DNA from: Tannerella sp.
GTDB lineage: Bacteria; Bacteroidota; Bacteroidia; Bacteroidales; Tannerellaceae
NCBI GenBank assembly: GCA_031277235.1
Contig: JAITMT010000348.1
Location: 1 to 14,709, forward strand
Reading direction: 5' to 3'
DNA length: 14,709 bases
Part shown: piece by piece, positions 1 to 8,050 of the stretch
Layout of the letters: each line of letters starts with the position of its first letter
How positions within the stretch are numbered: position 1 is the stretch's first letter
The notes under the pieces: generated by a model
What the model was told of the DNA's origin: nothing
Database searches by the model: none
The model's input: only the letters and a program-made list of their open reading frames with translations
Made by a program: the position numbers and the translations under genes

Positions 1-70
1 TGTACCTTTGTTCGCGGGTGAGATGTTCTTTTTTTTTTATATGCAACGTAAAAGTAAGAAATTTTTCCCA

Positions 71-104
71 ATTCCCTGTGAGGGGCATGCCCCTCACAGG
101 GAAT
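71..104. repeat. Perfect 34-bp palindrome
   Basis: Bases 71-104 are exactly self-complementary: 17 base pairs per arm, no loop, and GCATGC at the centre. As RNA it would fold into a very GC-rich hairpin from either strand, and as DNA it could extrude as a cruciform. Neither flank has a clean T tract (CTTTGTTACTCTT follows on plus), so a classical terminator is possible but not well supported. Its role is unknown. Confidence 0.9.
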
Positions 105-203
105 CTTTGTTACTCTTATAGTTGCATTTGTTAGTTGAAATTAAGGAAAGTAGTTTCAACTGAATGCAACTTTTGTTTTGCAAAAATAAACTATCCTCCA
201 ATT

Positions 204-250
204 TACACACTACTCTACACACTACACACTACACACTACACACTACACAC
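204..250. repeat. 7-bp tandem repeat (TACACAC)n
   Basis: Five uninterrupted copies of TACACAC occupy 216-250. One more copy lies at 204-210, separated by TACTC, and degenerate traces continue to about 267. The unit is not a multiple of three, so a change in copy number would shift any reading frame across it. No gene or promoter is evident next to it. Confidence 0.9.
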
Positions 251-730
251 TATTCTACCCACTACACAAAATTCATTACTTACAGTTTTTTCAGAAATTT
301 TCAAATTGAAAAATTGGAAAAAGTTGAACTTATCGATAAATAAAAAAAATTTTTTGTTTGCTTGCAAGACAAAAGAGAAAATTAATTTTTGCTTATCGGA
401 TGCAATAAAATGATATTTGGCAAAGCAATAAATTGAACGATTTCCGGTATTGCCAACTATACAAGCCTTTCATCTCCAAAACCGGATAAATAATAAAAAT
501 AAAGACGTCAGAAAATTGCCAAAACAGACAATTAATAACAATCAAATCATGTCTTAATGTTGGAAATTAGAGGGAATTTTTGATGATTTTTTCCCGGACA
601 ATGTATTCCCGATTGGAAAATAAGGGAAGTCCGAAAAAATCGAAAAATTATCCGAAAAAGACAACTGATTCGGATAAATATTTCGGAAACTTGACTTAAA
701 CTTCCAACTTTATGAAAATTTCAGACCTAT

Positions 731-779
731 AAAATTGTCCCTATTTGGACAAAGTCCGGAACCTCGACAATTTTTTTTT
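731..779. terminator. Hairpin with T tract, possible terminator downstream of ygiQ
   Basis: AAAATTGTC (731-739) pairs with GACAATTTT (766-774), and an inner GGAC/GTCC hairpin sits at 747-757. On the plus strand the stem runs into nine T residues (771-779). On the minus strand, which is the direction of the ygiQ-type gene ending at 794, the stem is followed by the weaker ATTTTAT. It could act as a bidirectional or weak terminator for the upstream operon. Confidence 0.4.
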
Positions 780-793
780 AAAATCATGTATTT

Positions 794-2620
794 TTAACTA
801 TTCTTACTGAATAATTTGTTAATCAAATCATTACGGTTTAATCTCCGTAGAAATTGCGTTATTTTTTTGCGGTTTTCGTCAAGATACCAGAAGAAAAATG
901 ACCGCTGAAATTGCTTTTCCGGCTTGGTCTGTGCAGAATGGATTTTTTCCGAAGTCTTATAGGGATTTACGCCGGTATAAAAAATTTCCGTAGCGAGCGT
1001 CATGGGTGACGGCGTGAAATCCTGCACCTGTTCAAGTTGGTAGTTCATGTTTTTTGTTTTGACAGCCAATTCAGCCATGTCCAATTCCGTGCAGGCGGGG
1101 TGGGAAGAGATAAAATATGGAATCAATTGCTGATTCAAATTGTTATCCGAATTGACTCTGTCAAATTCTTTTTTGAACTGTTCAAAGAGCGAAAACGACG
1201 GCTTGCGCATCAGTTGCAAAACCTTATCTTCGGTGTGTTCAGGGGCTACCTTTAACCGTCCTGACACGTGGTCTTTCAGTAAGGTTTCCAAATACTTGCG
1301 ATTTCCGGTGTTGATAACTTCGTCCTTGTCGCGATGCAGTAATAAATCGTAACGGACGCCGCTTCCGACGAAGATTTTTTTGATTCCGGGCACCTTTTTT
1401 GCCTGCTCGTAAAGGGCGGAAAGCGGACGATGGTCTGTCGATAGAATCGGGCATACTTTCGGAAAGATGCAGGATGGCTTTTTACATTTTTGACACACGC
1501 TCATATCTTTTCCCGACATTTTGTACATATTCGCCGAAGGACCGCCCAAATCGGATATATATCCCTTGAAATCAGGCATTTCAGTTACCTTTTTCACCTC
1601 CTTGAGCACAGACTGTTCGCTGCGGGAAACGATTTGTTTACCCTGATGCGCTGAAATCGTACAAAAGGCGCATCCACCGAAGCATCCCCGATGAATCGAA
1701 ACAGAGTGCCGAATCATTTCATAAGCCGGAATTACCCTGTTTTTGTACTTCGGATGAGGCAACCGGGTGTAGGGAAGGTCATACCACGAATCAACCTCCG
1801 CAGTGGAAGCAGTCGGGTAGGGAGGATTAACTGTAATTATCTGATTATTTGTTTTTTGCAGTATTCTTGAAGCGATGATTTTGTTGGATTCTTCCTCGAT
1901 GATTTTGAAATTTTCCGCCTGTTTGATTTTGTCTTTCAGACATTCCTCGAAAGAATAAAGCGTAATATCCGTCTCCGATGGATTCGTGATTTGGCTTGTC
2001 AGAAAACCGGTTTGCGGCAAGTTGGTAATTTTATGAAACGGCACGCCTTTTTGCAATAATTTGACCAGTTCGATGACCGGTTTTTCGCCCATCCCGTAAA
2101 TCAGCAAATCGGCGGGACTGTCTGCCAAAATCCCCGGACGCAGGCGATCCTGCCAGTAATCATAGTGCGCCAGACGACGGAGCGAAGCCTCGATTCCACC
2201 CAGCACCACCGGCACGTCGGGAAAAAGTTGTTTGAGAATTTTCGTATAAACGACAGTCGGATAGTCGGGACGCATACCGGACTTATTATCAGGCGTATAG
2301 GCATCATCGCTGCGAAGCCGTTTGCCGGCGGTGTAATGATTAATCATCGAATCCATCGCGCCAGGGGCGACGCCAAAAAACAGATTGGGTTTGCCCAACT
2401 TGGTGAAATCGCGAAAATCGCCGCGCCAATCGGGTTGTGGAACGATGGCGATCCGCAATCCCTGCGATTCCAGCACTCTGCCGATGACTGCCGCGCCAAA
2501 CGAGGGATGGTCAATGTAAGCGTCGCCGCTGAACAGGATCACGTCCAGTTCGTCCCAGCCTCGCGCCTCAACCTCCTTTTTGGTCGTTGGAAGCCACGCA
2601 TCCGGCTTCAATCTTTCCAT
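794..2620 (-). CDS. ygiQ: YgiQ-family radical SAM protein
   Basis: This is a radical S-adenosylmethionine enzyme of the YgiQ (UPF0313) family. Such proteins bind a [4Fe-4S] cluster that cleaves SAM; the family's physiological reaction is not established to my knowledge. The protein has 608 residues. An N-terminal part contains LFSGDAYIDHPSFG and VVLGGIEASLRRLAHYDYW, both typical of the family. The radical SAM motif CFGGCAFC has cysteines at residues 313, 317 and 320. A second cluster (C376, C379, C384, C390) suggests an additional metal site, as in other YgiQ proteins. I chose the ATG at 2620 because it forms a TGATG overlap with the ispE stop and has AAGGA eight bases upstream. An in-frame ATG at 2638 would add six residues and has no ribosome binding site. 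It is the last gene of the likely operon with ispE. Family assignment is very secure; function is not. Confidence 0.95.
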   Translation of the reverse strand: MERLKPDAWLPTTKKEVEARGWDELDVILFSGDAYIDHPSFGAAVIGRVLESQGLRIAIVPQPDWRGDFRDFTKLGKPNLFFGVAPGAMDSMINHYTAGKRLRSDDAYTPDNKSGMRPDYPTVVYTKILKQLFPDVPVVLGGIEASLRRLAHYDYWQDRLRPGILADSPADLLIYGMGEKPVIELVKLLQKGVPFHKITNLPQTGFLTSQITNPSETDITLYSFEECLKDKIKQAENFKIIEEESNKIIASRILQKTNNQIITVNPPYPTASTAEVDSWYDLPYTRLPHPKYKNRVIPAYEMIRHSVSIHRGCFGGCAFCTISAHQGKQIVSRSEQSVLKEVKKVTEMPDFKGYISDLGGPSANMYKMSGKDMSVCQKCKKPSCIFPKVCPILSTDHRPLSALYEQAKKVPGIKKIFVGSGVRYDLLLHRDKDEVINTGNRKYLETLLKDHVSGRLKVAPEHTEDKVLQLMRKPSFSLFEQFKKEFDRVNSDNNLNQQLIPYFISSHPACTELDMAELAVKTKNMNYQLEQVQDFTPSPMTLATEIFYTGVNPYKTSEKIHSAQTKPEKQFQRSFFFWYLDENRKKITQFLRRLNRNDLINKLFSKNS

Positions 2621-3420
2621 CAGAATATTCCTTTCCATACGAAACAGGTTGGAAAATGCGGTGAAATCGTGTTCTCAAATATGCCGTAAACCGCCGAGCC
2701 CGAACCGGACATGGCGGCGTATTCAGCGCCATTTTTATATAAAACATCCTTTATCTCCTTGATTACGGGATATTTATCAAATACAATCGCCTCGAAATCG
2801 TTTTTCAGAACATTTCTCCATTCCGAAACGGGAACGTGAGACAACTGGTTCAGATTGAATGACGATTCCATCGGTTTTATCATCGCATAGGCTTCTTTCG
2901 TGGAAACTTCCACCGGCGGCTTTACAATATATAATGTATAGCCTTTCAGCGATAAGTCCGAAGGGGTGAAAATATTTCCCTTGCCGCTTGCGAAAACGGG
3001 CTTGTTTTGAATGAAAAAGGGACAGTCGGCGCCGATTTTTTCGCCGATTTTTTCAAGCGCCCCGTCAGAGGCTTCCAGATTATATAACTGATTGATTGAC
3101 TTTAACATAAAGGCGGCATCGGAACTCCCGCCTCCCAAACCAGCGCCCGATGGAATCGCTTTTCTCAAAAAAATGCTGACGGGCGGGAAATCGTAAATTT
3201 TCTGCATCTCCCGGTATGCCTTTACCACCAGATTGTCTTCCGGTTCGGACGGAGTCATCGAGCCGGATTGAAAAATGGAAAGTTTCTCCGATGGAAAGAT
3301 TTCGAGCACGTCGCACAATGGAATCGGGTAGAACAGCGTCTCGATATTGTGGAATCCATCGTCTCTTTTGCCTGTTACGAAGAGACCTATGTTGATCTTT
3401 GCATTTGGAAAGCAAATCAT
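2620..3420 (-). CDS. ispE: 4-diphosphocytidyl-2-C-methyl-D-erythritol kinase
   Basis: A cytosolic GHMP-family kinase that uses ATP to phosphorylate the 2-hydroxyl of CDP-methylerythritol, the fourth step of the MEP pathway to isoprenoid precursors. At 266 residues it is near the usual family length. Visible motifs in order: the N-terminal AKINIGL with the conserved lysine at residue 8; the glycine-rich phosphate-binding loop PSGAGLGGGSSDAA (90-103); GADCPFF with the catalytic-type aspartate at 132; and the C-terminal GHMP motif MSGSGSAVYGIF (237-248). Its stop overlaps the next gene's preferred start by one base (TGATG), which implies translational coupling with the ygiQ-type gene. Upstream, a 119-bp spacer of inverted repeats separates it from the solute-binding-like gene, so it may be co-transcribed with that gene or controlled within the spacer. 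Confidence 0.97.
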   Translation of the reverse strand: MICFPNAKINIGLFVTGKRDDGFHNIETLFYPIPLCDVLEIFPSEKLSIFQSGSMTPSEPEDNLVVKAYREMQKIYDFPPVSIFLRKAIPSGAGLGGGSSDAAFMLKSINQLYNLEASDGALEKIGEKIGADCPFFIQNKPVFASGKGNIFTPSDLSLKGYTLYIVKPPVEVSTKEAYAMIKPMESSFNLNQLSHVPVSEWRNVLKNDFEAIVFDKYPVIKEIKDVLYKNGAEYAAMSGSGSAVYGIFENTISPHFPTCFVWKGIF

Positions 3421-3450
3421 TGTAAATAAGCTAATTAAATGGTTAATGTG

Positions 3451-3539
3451 GCTTTTTGGGCGGATTTTGCGTCCAAAAAGCGCGTAAAAGTACCGATTAT
3501 TTCGTGAAAAACAAAAATAATCGGCAAAAATTTCACGAA
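3451..3539. repeat. Three inverted repeats, two interlocking, upstream of ispE
   Basis: In the spacer between the solute-binding-like gene and ispE, TTCGTGAAA (3501-3509) pairs with TTTCACGAA (3531-3539), and CCGATTATTT (3493-3502) pairs with AAATAATCGG (3515-3524). The pairs interlock and share two bases, so both hairpins cannot form fully at once; a pseudoknot or a switch between them is possible. A third stem, GCTTTTTGG (3451-3459) with CCAAAAAGC (3473-3481), lies about 30 bases before the ispE start. Arm A begins on the base next to the upstream stop codon. TATTTTTG (minus strand, 3519-3512) resembles a -7 box but has no -33 partner. Attenuator, terminator or operator roles are all possible. 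Confidence 0.7.
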
Positions 3540-4379
3540 TTAATCGAATTTTATGATTTTATTGCTTTCGTAATAGCGATTCAGAATTTTATCGAATTCA
3601 CCGCTTTCGCGCATGATTTGAAACCAGCGATTCAGGCTGTCGAGTAACTCTTTCGATTCTTTCCGGACTGCCCACGACTGTAGCTGCGTGAAACTGATGT
3701 CGGTAGCGATATCAATTTCGGGAAACCGGGTTTTGGAAATTTCGGCAATTTGCCGGTCGCACACGGCGTAATCAATTTCACCCTTTGCCACCATAATGAT
3801 GAGTTGTTCGGACGAATAGCGGGCTTCTTCGATGACAAAAATCGTGTCGCCGATCTCGTGCTGCAAGTTGGCGATGCGTAACAGTGCGGGGGAATTTTTC
3901 GGAACGTAAAGCGTTTTGCCCGCGAGGTCGAGTTGGTTTCTGACCGGTGGAATCGAGTCGTTGTATTCCGGACGCCGCTGCACTAAAATCTGTTTATTCA
4001 ACACAATCGGATCGGTAAAAAGAAATTCCTGACGCATCTCCGACGTGACGGGAATGTTCCTCGCGATGACGTCGTATTGTTGCGCTTTCAAACCTTCAAA
4101 ACTGTTTGCCAGCGACATGTCCAAAGAGATTTCCGTTTCCAGACCCGATATTTCCGAGATGGCTTTGCACAGTTCATACTGAAAACCGCTTATCGTATCG
4201 CCAGAAACGAAATAGCCCGATTGATTGTATTCGGTAACAATTTTCAGTACGCCCTGCTCCTTTATCTCATTATAGTCGCGCGGCGAGTACTTTACATTTT
4301 TGACATAAAAAAGAAACGCCGTCGTCAGAATCAAAAACAACAGGATGAAAATGACCGAAATTTTTTTGTTTGCTTTCAT
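3540..4379 (-). CDS. Membrane-anchored solute-binding (SBP_bac_3-like) protein
   Basis: A 279-residue protein with an N-terminal hydrophobic segment (about 7-26) preceded by lysines. It is either a signal anchor or an uncleaved signal peptide, so the rest should face the periplasm. The body resembles the type-3 solute-binding fold of polar amino-acid ABC transporters and the N-terminal domain of lytic transglycosylase MltF: GVLKIVTEYNQSGYF (43-57), GFQYELCKAI (65-74), a DVIARNIPVTSEMRQEFLFTDP-type lobe crossover (103-124), and QSWAVRKESKELLDSLNRWF near the end. No transglycosylase (SLT) domain follows, and the chain is much shorter than MltF. No transporter permease or ATPase lies nearby. It may sense or bind a small ligand or muropeptide; the substrate is unknown. 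It is probably the first gene of the operon, with a good promoter at 4479-4510. Confidence 0.8.
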   Translation of the reverse strand: MKANKKISVIFILLFLILTTAFLFYVKNVKYSPRDYNEIKEQGVLKIVTEYNQSGYFVSGDTISGFQYELCKAISEISGLETEISLDMSLANSFEGLKAQQYDVIARNIPVTSEMRQEFLFTDPIVLNKQILVQRRPEYNDSIPPVRNQLDLAGKTLYVPKNSPALLRIANLQHEIGDTIFVIEEARYSSEQLIIMVAKGEIDYAVCDRQIAEISKTRFPEIDIATDISFTQLQSWAVRKESKELLDSLNRWFQIMRESGEFDKILNRYYESNKIIKFD

Positions 4380-5261
4380 TGCTACTTACAATTTGTTACC
4401 GGTTTATTTTGTTTATAATATGCTTTATATCAAATATTTAATCCTTTACTATTTTGTAATATCGTAGTTATTTTGATGCAAATGTAAAAATATTCTGTCA
4501 ATTCTGCAAATGATTTTTGTTGAAAAAGAGGTGTTTTTTCATGAAAATCGGTGAAAAATCGGGAGATTGGTATTAATTTTCATAGTTTTTTTGCGTATTC
4601 ATCGGATAAAATTCCAACATGAAGGTGATGTTTGTATTAAAAAAGAATTTACTTTCTCCCAGTGCCTGCGGATTTGCAATTTTCAGGATCTGATAGTCGG
4701 ATTTCAAATCCTTATATTAATTTAGCAATGGCTTACAAATCCATTGTGACGGGGATGATTTATGCCATATTTACAGTATTCTTTTGTCAGTGTGTTAAAA
4801 TGTCAAATGCAAACAAATTCATAACGTATTTTTACAAAATTTTTGTCAGAGTAGTTACGTATGTCGTTACCAAAATTAATTTTCAAGAAAGGAAATATTG
4901 TTCACGCTCCCGCCTTTCTTTTTCGGGAACCGTTGTGTTATACTGTGGCATGGCGTTCTGTAACGACTGACAGTCGAGATTGAGTCTTTCATATCAAACC
5001 AATTTTTCCTTACATATACAGTGATGCAAAAAAGCACGGAAACATTGCACGGGAGTTGAAAAATATTTTTTAACCATTCCCGGCGTCGCGTTCGCCGCGA
5101 AACGCAAAAAGACTATCAGTAGTAAATAATATTTTTCCATCTTTTTCCATTTTGATTCAAGCAATTTCTGTACCAATATTTCATCTGATAATTTGGCGTA
5201 TTTTTTGAAAAAAAGGGAACATTCGTTTCGTAAAGAAGAAATTATTTTCAGGACAGCCTTT
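4380..5261. other. 882-bp intergenic region without a convincing gene
   Basis: Apart from the promoter near its left end, I see no gene here. Two weak open frames exist: 4662-4970 on plus (possible ATG at 4728) and 4994-5176 on minus. The latter has an internal ATG giving a signal-peptide-like MEKYYLLLIVFLRFAANA. Neither has recognisable motifs. AAGAAAGG (4885-4892) pairs with CCTTTCTT (4913-4920) and is followed by TTT, which resembles a weak plus-strand terminator. The region could hold gene remnants or a small RNA. Confidence 0.5.
4479..4510 (-). promoter_or_regulatory. Bacteroides-type promoter for the 4379-794 operon
   Basis: On the minus strand TTTG (4510-4507) and TACATTTG (4486-4479) are separated by exactly 20 bases. 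They match the Bacteroidota primary-sigma consensus (TTTG at -33, TAnnTTTG at -7). Transcription would start near 4472, leaving an untranslated leader of about 93 nt before the ATG at 4379. Confidence 0.8.
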
Positions 5262-7478
5262 TCAATTATTAAAATACACCGAAATCCCCAGTTTCAGGAT
5301 CATGGGGTTGAGGGGGTAGTGGGGGAGGGAAAAATATTGCGCGGGGGTGATGAACAGCGAACCGAGGTTGTATGCCGCGACAAAGAAGTTTGCCTGTTTC
5401 AGCCGGAAATTGGCGTAGGCGTTGATGAGGGGATAGTCGCCGATTTGCAGTTCGTTCTGATTCTGAAACTGTTGCGTTGCCGGCTCGTAGTAGGGAGCGT
5501 AGTAGCGCGTAAAATAGTGCGCATCAACGCCCAGTTGCAGGCGCAGCACTTCCACGACGTTAAAATCCAGATAAAGATTCGTATAGGCGCTGATTTGCGG
5601 CAGCGGGAGAATATCCGTGTTGCTGCTGAGTTGATAGACGACTTCGTTTTCCCAGCCCAGCGCCTTGTAGCGGAAGTTTTGCCGGAGTTTCGCCGTTATC
5701 ACTTGCAGATTGGCGTCGAATTGCGCCGGAAGTCCGTCCGGAGAGAAATAGATGAAATTCTGGATGCTTTCGACGCCTGCCGAGATGTTCGTCCGCGTGG
5801 ATTCGACGTCAATTTCTCCGCCAACGAATATTTTCTGCATGTTTTTCAAACTGTTATCCCACCAGAAGTAGCGCGAATGGTGGTGATTCTGATAGAACGC
5901 GGGACGCCGGTTTTTGATATATCCGTTCGCCTTGATGGAAGCGTCTTTTCCGAGCAGCCGGAATTGCGACTTGAGTTCGCCCGTCAGGGTGAATTCGCCC
6001 AAATCCGTACCTGCAACGCACAATTCGCCGCGTGTGTTGAACGTGAACAGTTTGCCCTGCGTCCTGGCGATTTCAGCGCCTATTCGCGTGGCAAATTCGC
6101 TGTAGAAAACCTGTCCCGTGACGGAATCGCCGGGCAACGTGAACCGGCGGTTTTCAAAGTTCACATAGGCGGTCAATCCGAATTTCACCCAGTCGTGAAA
6201 GCCTTCCCGCATGGACAGGGCAATCGTGTTGTTCATGCTCCACATTTCGGTATAGTCGTTCAGCGTGGAATCGGGATTGGCGAAAAGATCGGGATATACC
6301 GTGTCAATGACGGGAGAATTGGAGATGAAGCGGCGGCTGTTTTCCGAGTAGTTGAACGTGTGGATGATGCTCGAAACCGGGACGAAAACGGCGTTGAATT
6401 CGTCTTCTCCGGCAGTTTCCTGTTGTGTGGCGGAAGCGCCCACGACCAGCGATTCTTCGGCTTGCGCGGGAGTTTCCGTATTTTGCGGGTCGTCGAGTTC
6501 GGTTCTGAGTTTTTCATCTTCGGCTTCCTGCTTTTCCAGGAGTTCGTCGCGCTTTTGTTTTTCTTCCCTCCTTTTGGCGGCTTCTTCCTGTTCCCTGGCG
6601 GTGAGTTCGCGGTAAAAACCGAGATTGTAGCGATGCGTCAGAAAGATTTCCTGTCCCTTGATACGGTTCCAGGTAGCCTGAAAGCGGGTTGGAAAGTTTT
6701 TGGGGTCGAGATTGACCTTCCCACCGCCGAAATCTTCGGGATGCGTAATATAGCGGTCGTTGGTCAAACCGCCGTTTTCGGCATTCACGTAATTGTAGTT
6801 TTCAAAAAACGCCCTTGCCTCGTAGCGGTCGGTCAGATAACTTGCAAACGGTCTGTAATACAGCAGATTATTGTTCGTGGAATTGTAATGTCCGCGCGCA
6901 TAGGTGTAGTCGAAATCTACGCCGACATTCAGTTTTTTTCCGAAATTCGAGGTCAGCACGCCGTTGAATATTTCTTCGCCGTTCAGGTCGCCGCCCGCCC
7001 GCAGGTAGTTCAGGCGCGTGTACGGGTCTTTTACGTCGTAGAAAAGAGCGTTGTGCGGCGTCGTGATGTAGTAGTTATAGGCGTTCCGGAAGATGAAATC
7101 GTGTTCTTCGTCCCGTTCGATGAAAATGCGGCTTTGCGCCGGTGCGCCGATATTTGCCAGATACGCAACCGCCGTTCCCTTGCCGTCCATCAGCGAATGG
7201 TTGAAGAAATTGAGTTGAAACGTATCCAGCGGCACGCGGTAGGCATTTCCGAGTTTGTCCGTCAGTCTGAACGCCTTTACGCGCACGGAATCAACGATGG
7301 TGTCTTCCGGCAGCACAAAACTTTCCGCCGGTGAAATCGTGGAATCCGCTTGCAAAATAACGGTGGAATCGGTTTCAAGAGGCAAGTCCTGCGGTACTGT
7401 AATCGAATCTCCGCCTGTTTGCGCAATCAGCAGGCGGATGGAAAATAAAAGGATTACTGCAATCAAGCCCCGTCTCAT
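5262..7478 (-). CDS. Putative outer-membrane porin, Bacteroidota type
   Basis: A 738-residue outer-membrane beta-barrel protein. Residues 1-19 form a signal peptide (MRRG then a hydrophobic run ending LLIAQ). The mature chain has many alternating aromatic and polar strands, such as YNYYITTPHNALFYDVKDPYTRLNYLRAGGD, typical of the 'putative porin' family of Bacteroidota (Pfam Porin_10, from memory). It ends in a strand with a terminal aromatic (GISVYFNN), consistent with BAM-dependent insertion. Between strands, residues 291-360 form a highly charged E/K/R/Q segment with predicted coiled-coil character, probably an exposed loop or periplasmic insert. The start is 16 bases after the gamma-subunit stop, so the two genes are probably co-transcribed. 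Solute specificity is unknown. A 713-codon open frame on the opposite strand is a composition artefact. Confidence 0.85.
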   Translation of the reverse strand: MRRGLIAVILLFSIRLLIAQTGGDSITVPQDLPLETDSTVILQADSTISPAESFVLPEDTIVDSVRVKAFRLTDKLGNAYRVPLDTFQLNFFNHSLMDGKGTAVAYLANIGAPAQSRIFIERDEEHDFIFRNAYNYYITTPHNALFYDVKDPYTRLNYLRAGGDLNGEEIFNGVLTSNFGKKLNVGVDFDYTYARGHYNSTNNNLLYYRPFASYLTDRYEARAFFENYNYVNAENGGLTNDRYITHPEDFGGGKVNLDPKNFPTRFQATWNRIKGQEIFLTHRYNLGFYRELTAREQEEAAKRREEKQKRDELLEKQEAEDEKLRTELDDPQNTETPAQAEESLVVGASATQQETAGEDEFNAVFVPVSSIIHTFNYSENSRRFISNSPVIDTVYPDLFANPDSTLNDYTEMWSMNNTIALSMREGFHDWVKFGLTAYVNFENRRFTLPGDSVTGQVFYSEFATRIGAEIARTQGKLFTFNTRGELCVAGTDLGEFTLTGELKSQFRLLGKDASIKANGYIKNRRPAFYQNHHHSRYFWWDNSLKNMQKIFVGGEIDVESTRTNISAGVESIQNFIYFSPDGLPAQFDANLQVITAKLRQNFRYKALGWENEVVYQLSSNTDILPLPQISAYTNLYLDFNVVEVLRLQLGVDAHYFTRYYAPYYEPATQQFQNQNELQIGDYPLINAYANFRLKQANFFVAAYNLGSLFITPAQYFSLPHYPLNPMILKLGISVYFNN

Positions 7479-7494
7479 AGCCGACTGTTTCGAG

Positions 7495-8037
7495 TTATAT
7501 TTTCTGGATAATCTCCATCCCCTTTTTGACGGCTTCTTCGTTGATGGGAAGCAGGGAATAATGACGTTCGGGAAGTGTTTTTTTGAGTCCCTTCATCACG
7601 TTTTCGAGCGTAACCATCGGTACCAATTTCAACAAACCGCCCAGCACGAACATGTTGAACGTTTTTTGCATGTTGAGTCCGGTTGCCGTATCCATCGCAT
7701 TGATGCGGTAAACATCTATGTCTGTGCGGGTAACGGGCTGGTGAATCCCGTAGTTGTCATAAATCAGGATACCGCCTTTTTTCACTTTCGACTCGAATTT
7801 GTCCATGGACGGCTGGTTGAGAATGATGGCAATGTCAAATTCGTTTAAAATGGGCGAACTGATAGGCTCGTCGCTCAAAATGACGGTTACGTTAGCCGTT
7901 CCGCCGCGCTGTTCCGGTCCGTAAGAGGGCATCCAACTTACTTCCTTTCCTTCCATCAATCCCGAATAGGCGAGGATTTTTCCCATCGAGAGCACTCCCT
8001 GCCCGCCAAATCCTGCAATAATTATTTCGTGTGTCAT
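7495..8037 (-). CDS. 2-oxoacid:ferredoxin oxidoreductase, gamma subunit
   Basis: A 180-residue cytoplasmic subunit of a CoA-acylating 2-oxoacid:ferredoxin oxidoreductase (KorC/VorC-like). The family signature GFGGQG(V) is at residues 9-14, followed by SYGPEQRGGTANV (38-50), which is diagnostic for the gamma domain. The frame is open 49 codons further upstream, but that extension is the translation of a 127-bp non-coding repeat also found at 11713. The ATG at 8037, directly before MTHEIIIAGFGGQG, is therefore the true start. The partner alpha and beta genes end about 5 kb upstream and are cut off by two terminators, so this gene probably uses the -7-like box inside the repeat. The porin gene follows after 16 bases. 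Substrate (2-oxoglutarate or branched-chain oxoacids) cannot be decided from this subunit. Confidence 0.93.
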   Translation of the reverse strand: MTHEIIIAGFGGQGVLSMGKILAYSGLMEGKEVSWMPSYGPEQRGGTANVTVILSDEPISSPILNEFDIAIILNQPSMDKFESKVKKGGILIYDNYGIHQPVTRTDIDVYRINAMDTATGLNMQKTFNMFVLGGLLKLVPMVTLENVMKGLKKTLPERHYSLLPINEEAVKKGMEIIQKI

Positions 8038-8050
8038 AATCTTTTTGTTC

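Larger units (their letters stand above)
1..793. other. AT-rich intergenic region, no convincing gene
   Basis: This is the region beyond the 3' end of the ygiQ-type gene. I see no gene in it. The one open frame of note (135-413, plus strand) runs through a 7-bp tandem repeat and has a low-complexity translation rich in T, Y, L and H. The region contains a perfect 34-bp palindrome, the 7-bp tandem repeat, a TATCCGAA/TTCGGATA inverted repeat (649-656 and 669-676) and a hairpin with a T tract near the ygiQ stop. A TACCTTTG string at 3-10 matches the Bacteroides -7 consensus on the plus strand, but its -33 region would fall outside the window. Confidence 0.6.

Noticed and set aside
204..267. Possible CRISPR array
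   Set aside because: The repeat unit is only 7 bases and has no spacers, and no cas gene is present.
135..413. A 92-codon open frame on the plus strand
   Set aside because: Much of it is a translation of the 7-bp tandem repeat and AT-rich spacer. It has no motif and no credible start signal.
4662..4970. A 102-codon open frame on the plus strand in the 882-bp gap
   Set aside because: It begins with GTG, lacks a ribosome binding site, has no recognisable motif and is the only candidate on the plus strand. I cannot support it as a gene.
5193..7334. A 713-codon open frame on the plus strand, opposite the porin gene
   Set aside because: The minus-strand frame has a signal peptide, barrel-like strands and a family-typical C-terminus. 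The plus frame has an unstructured, R/V/F-rich translation without motifs and no start signals. It is a by-product of codon use in the porin gene.
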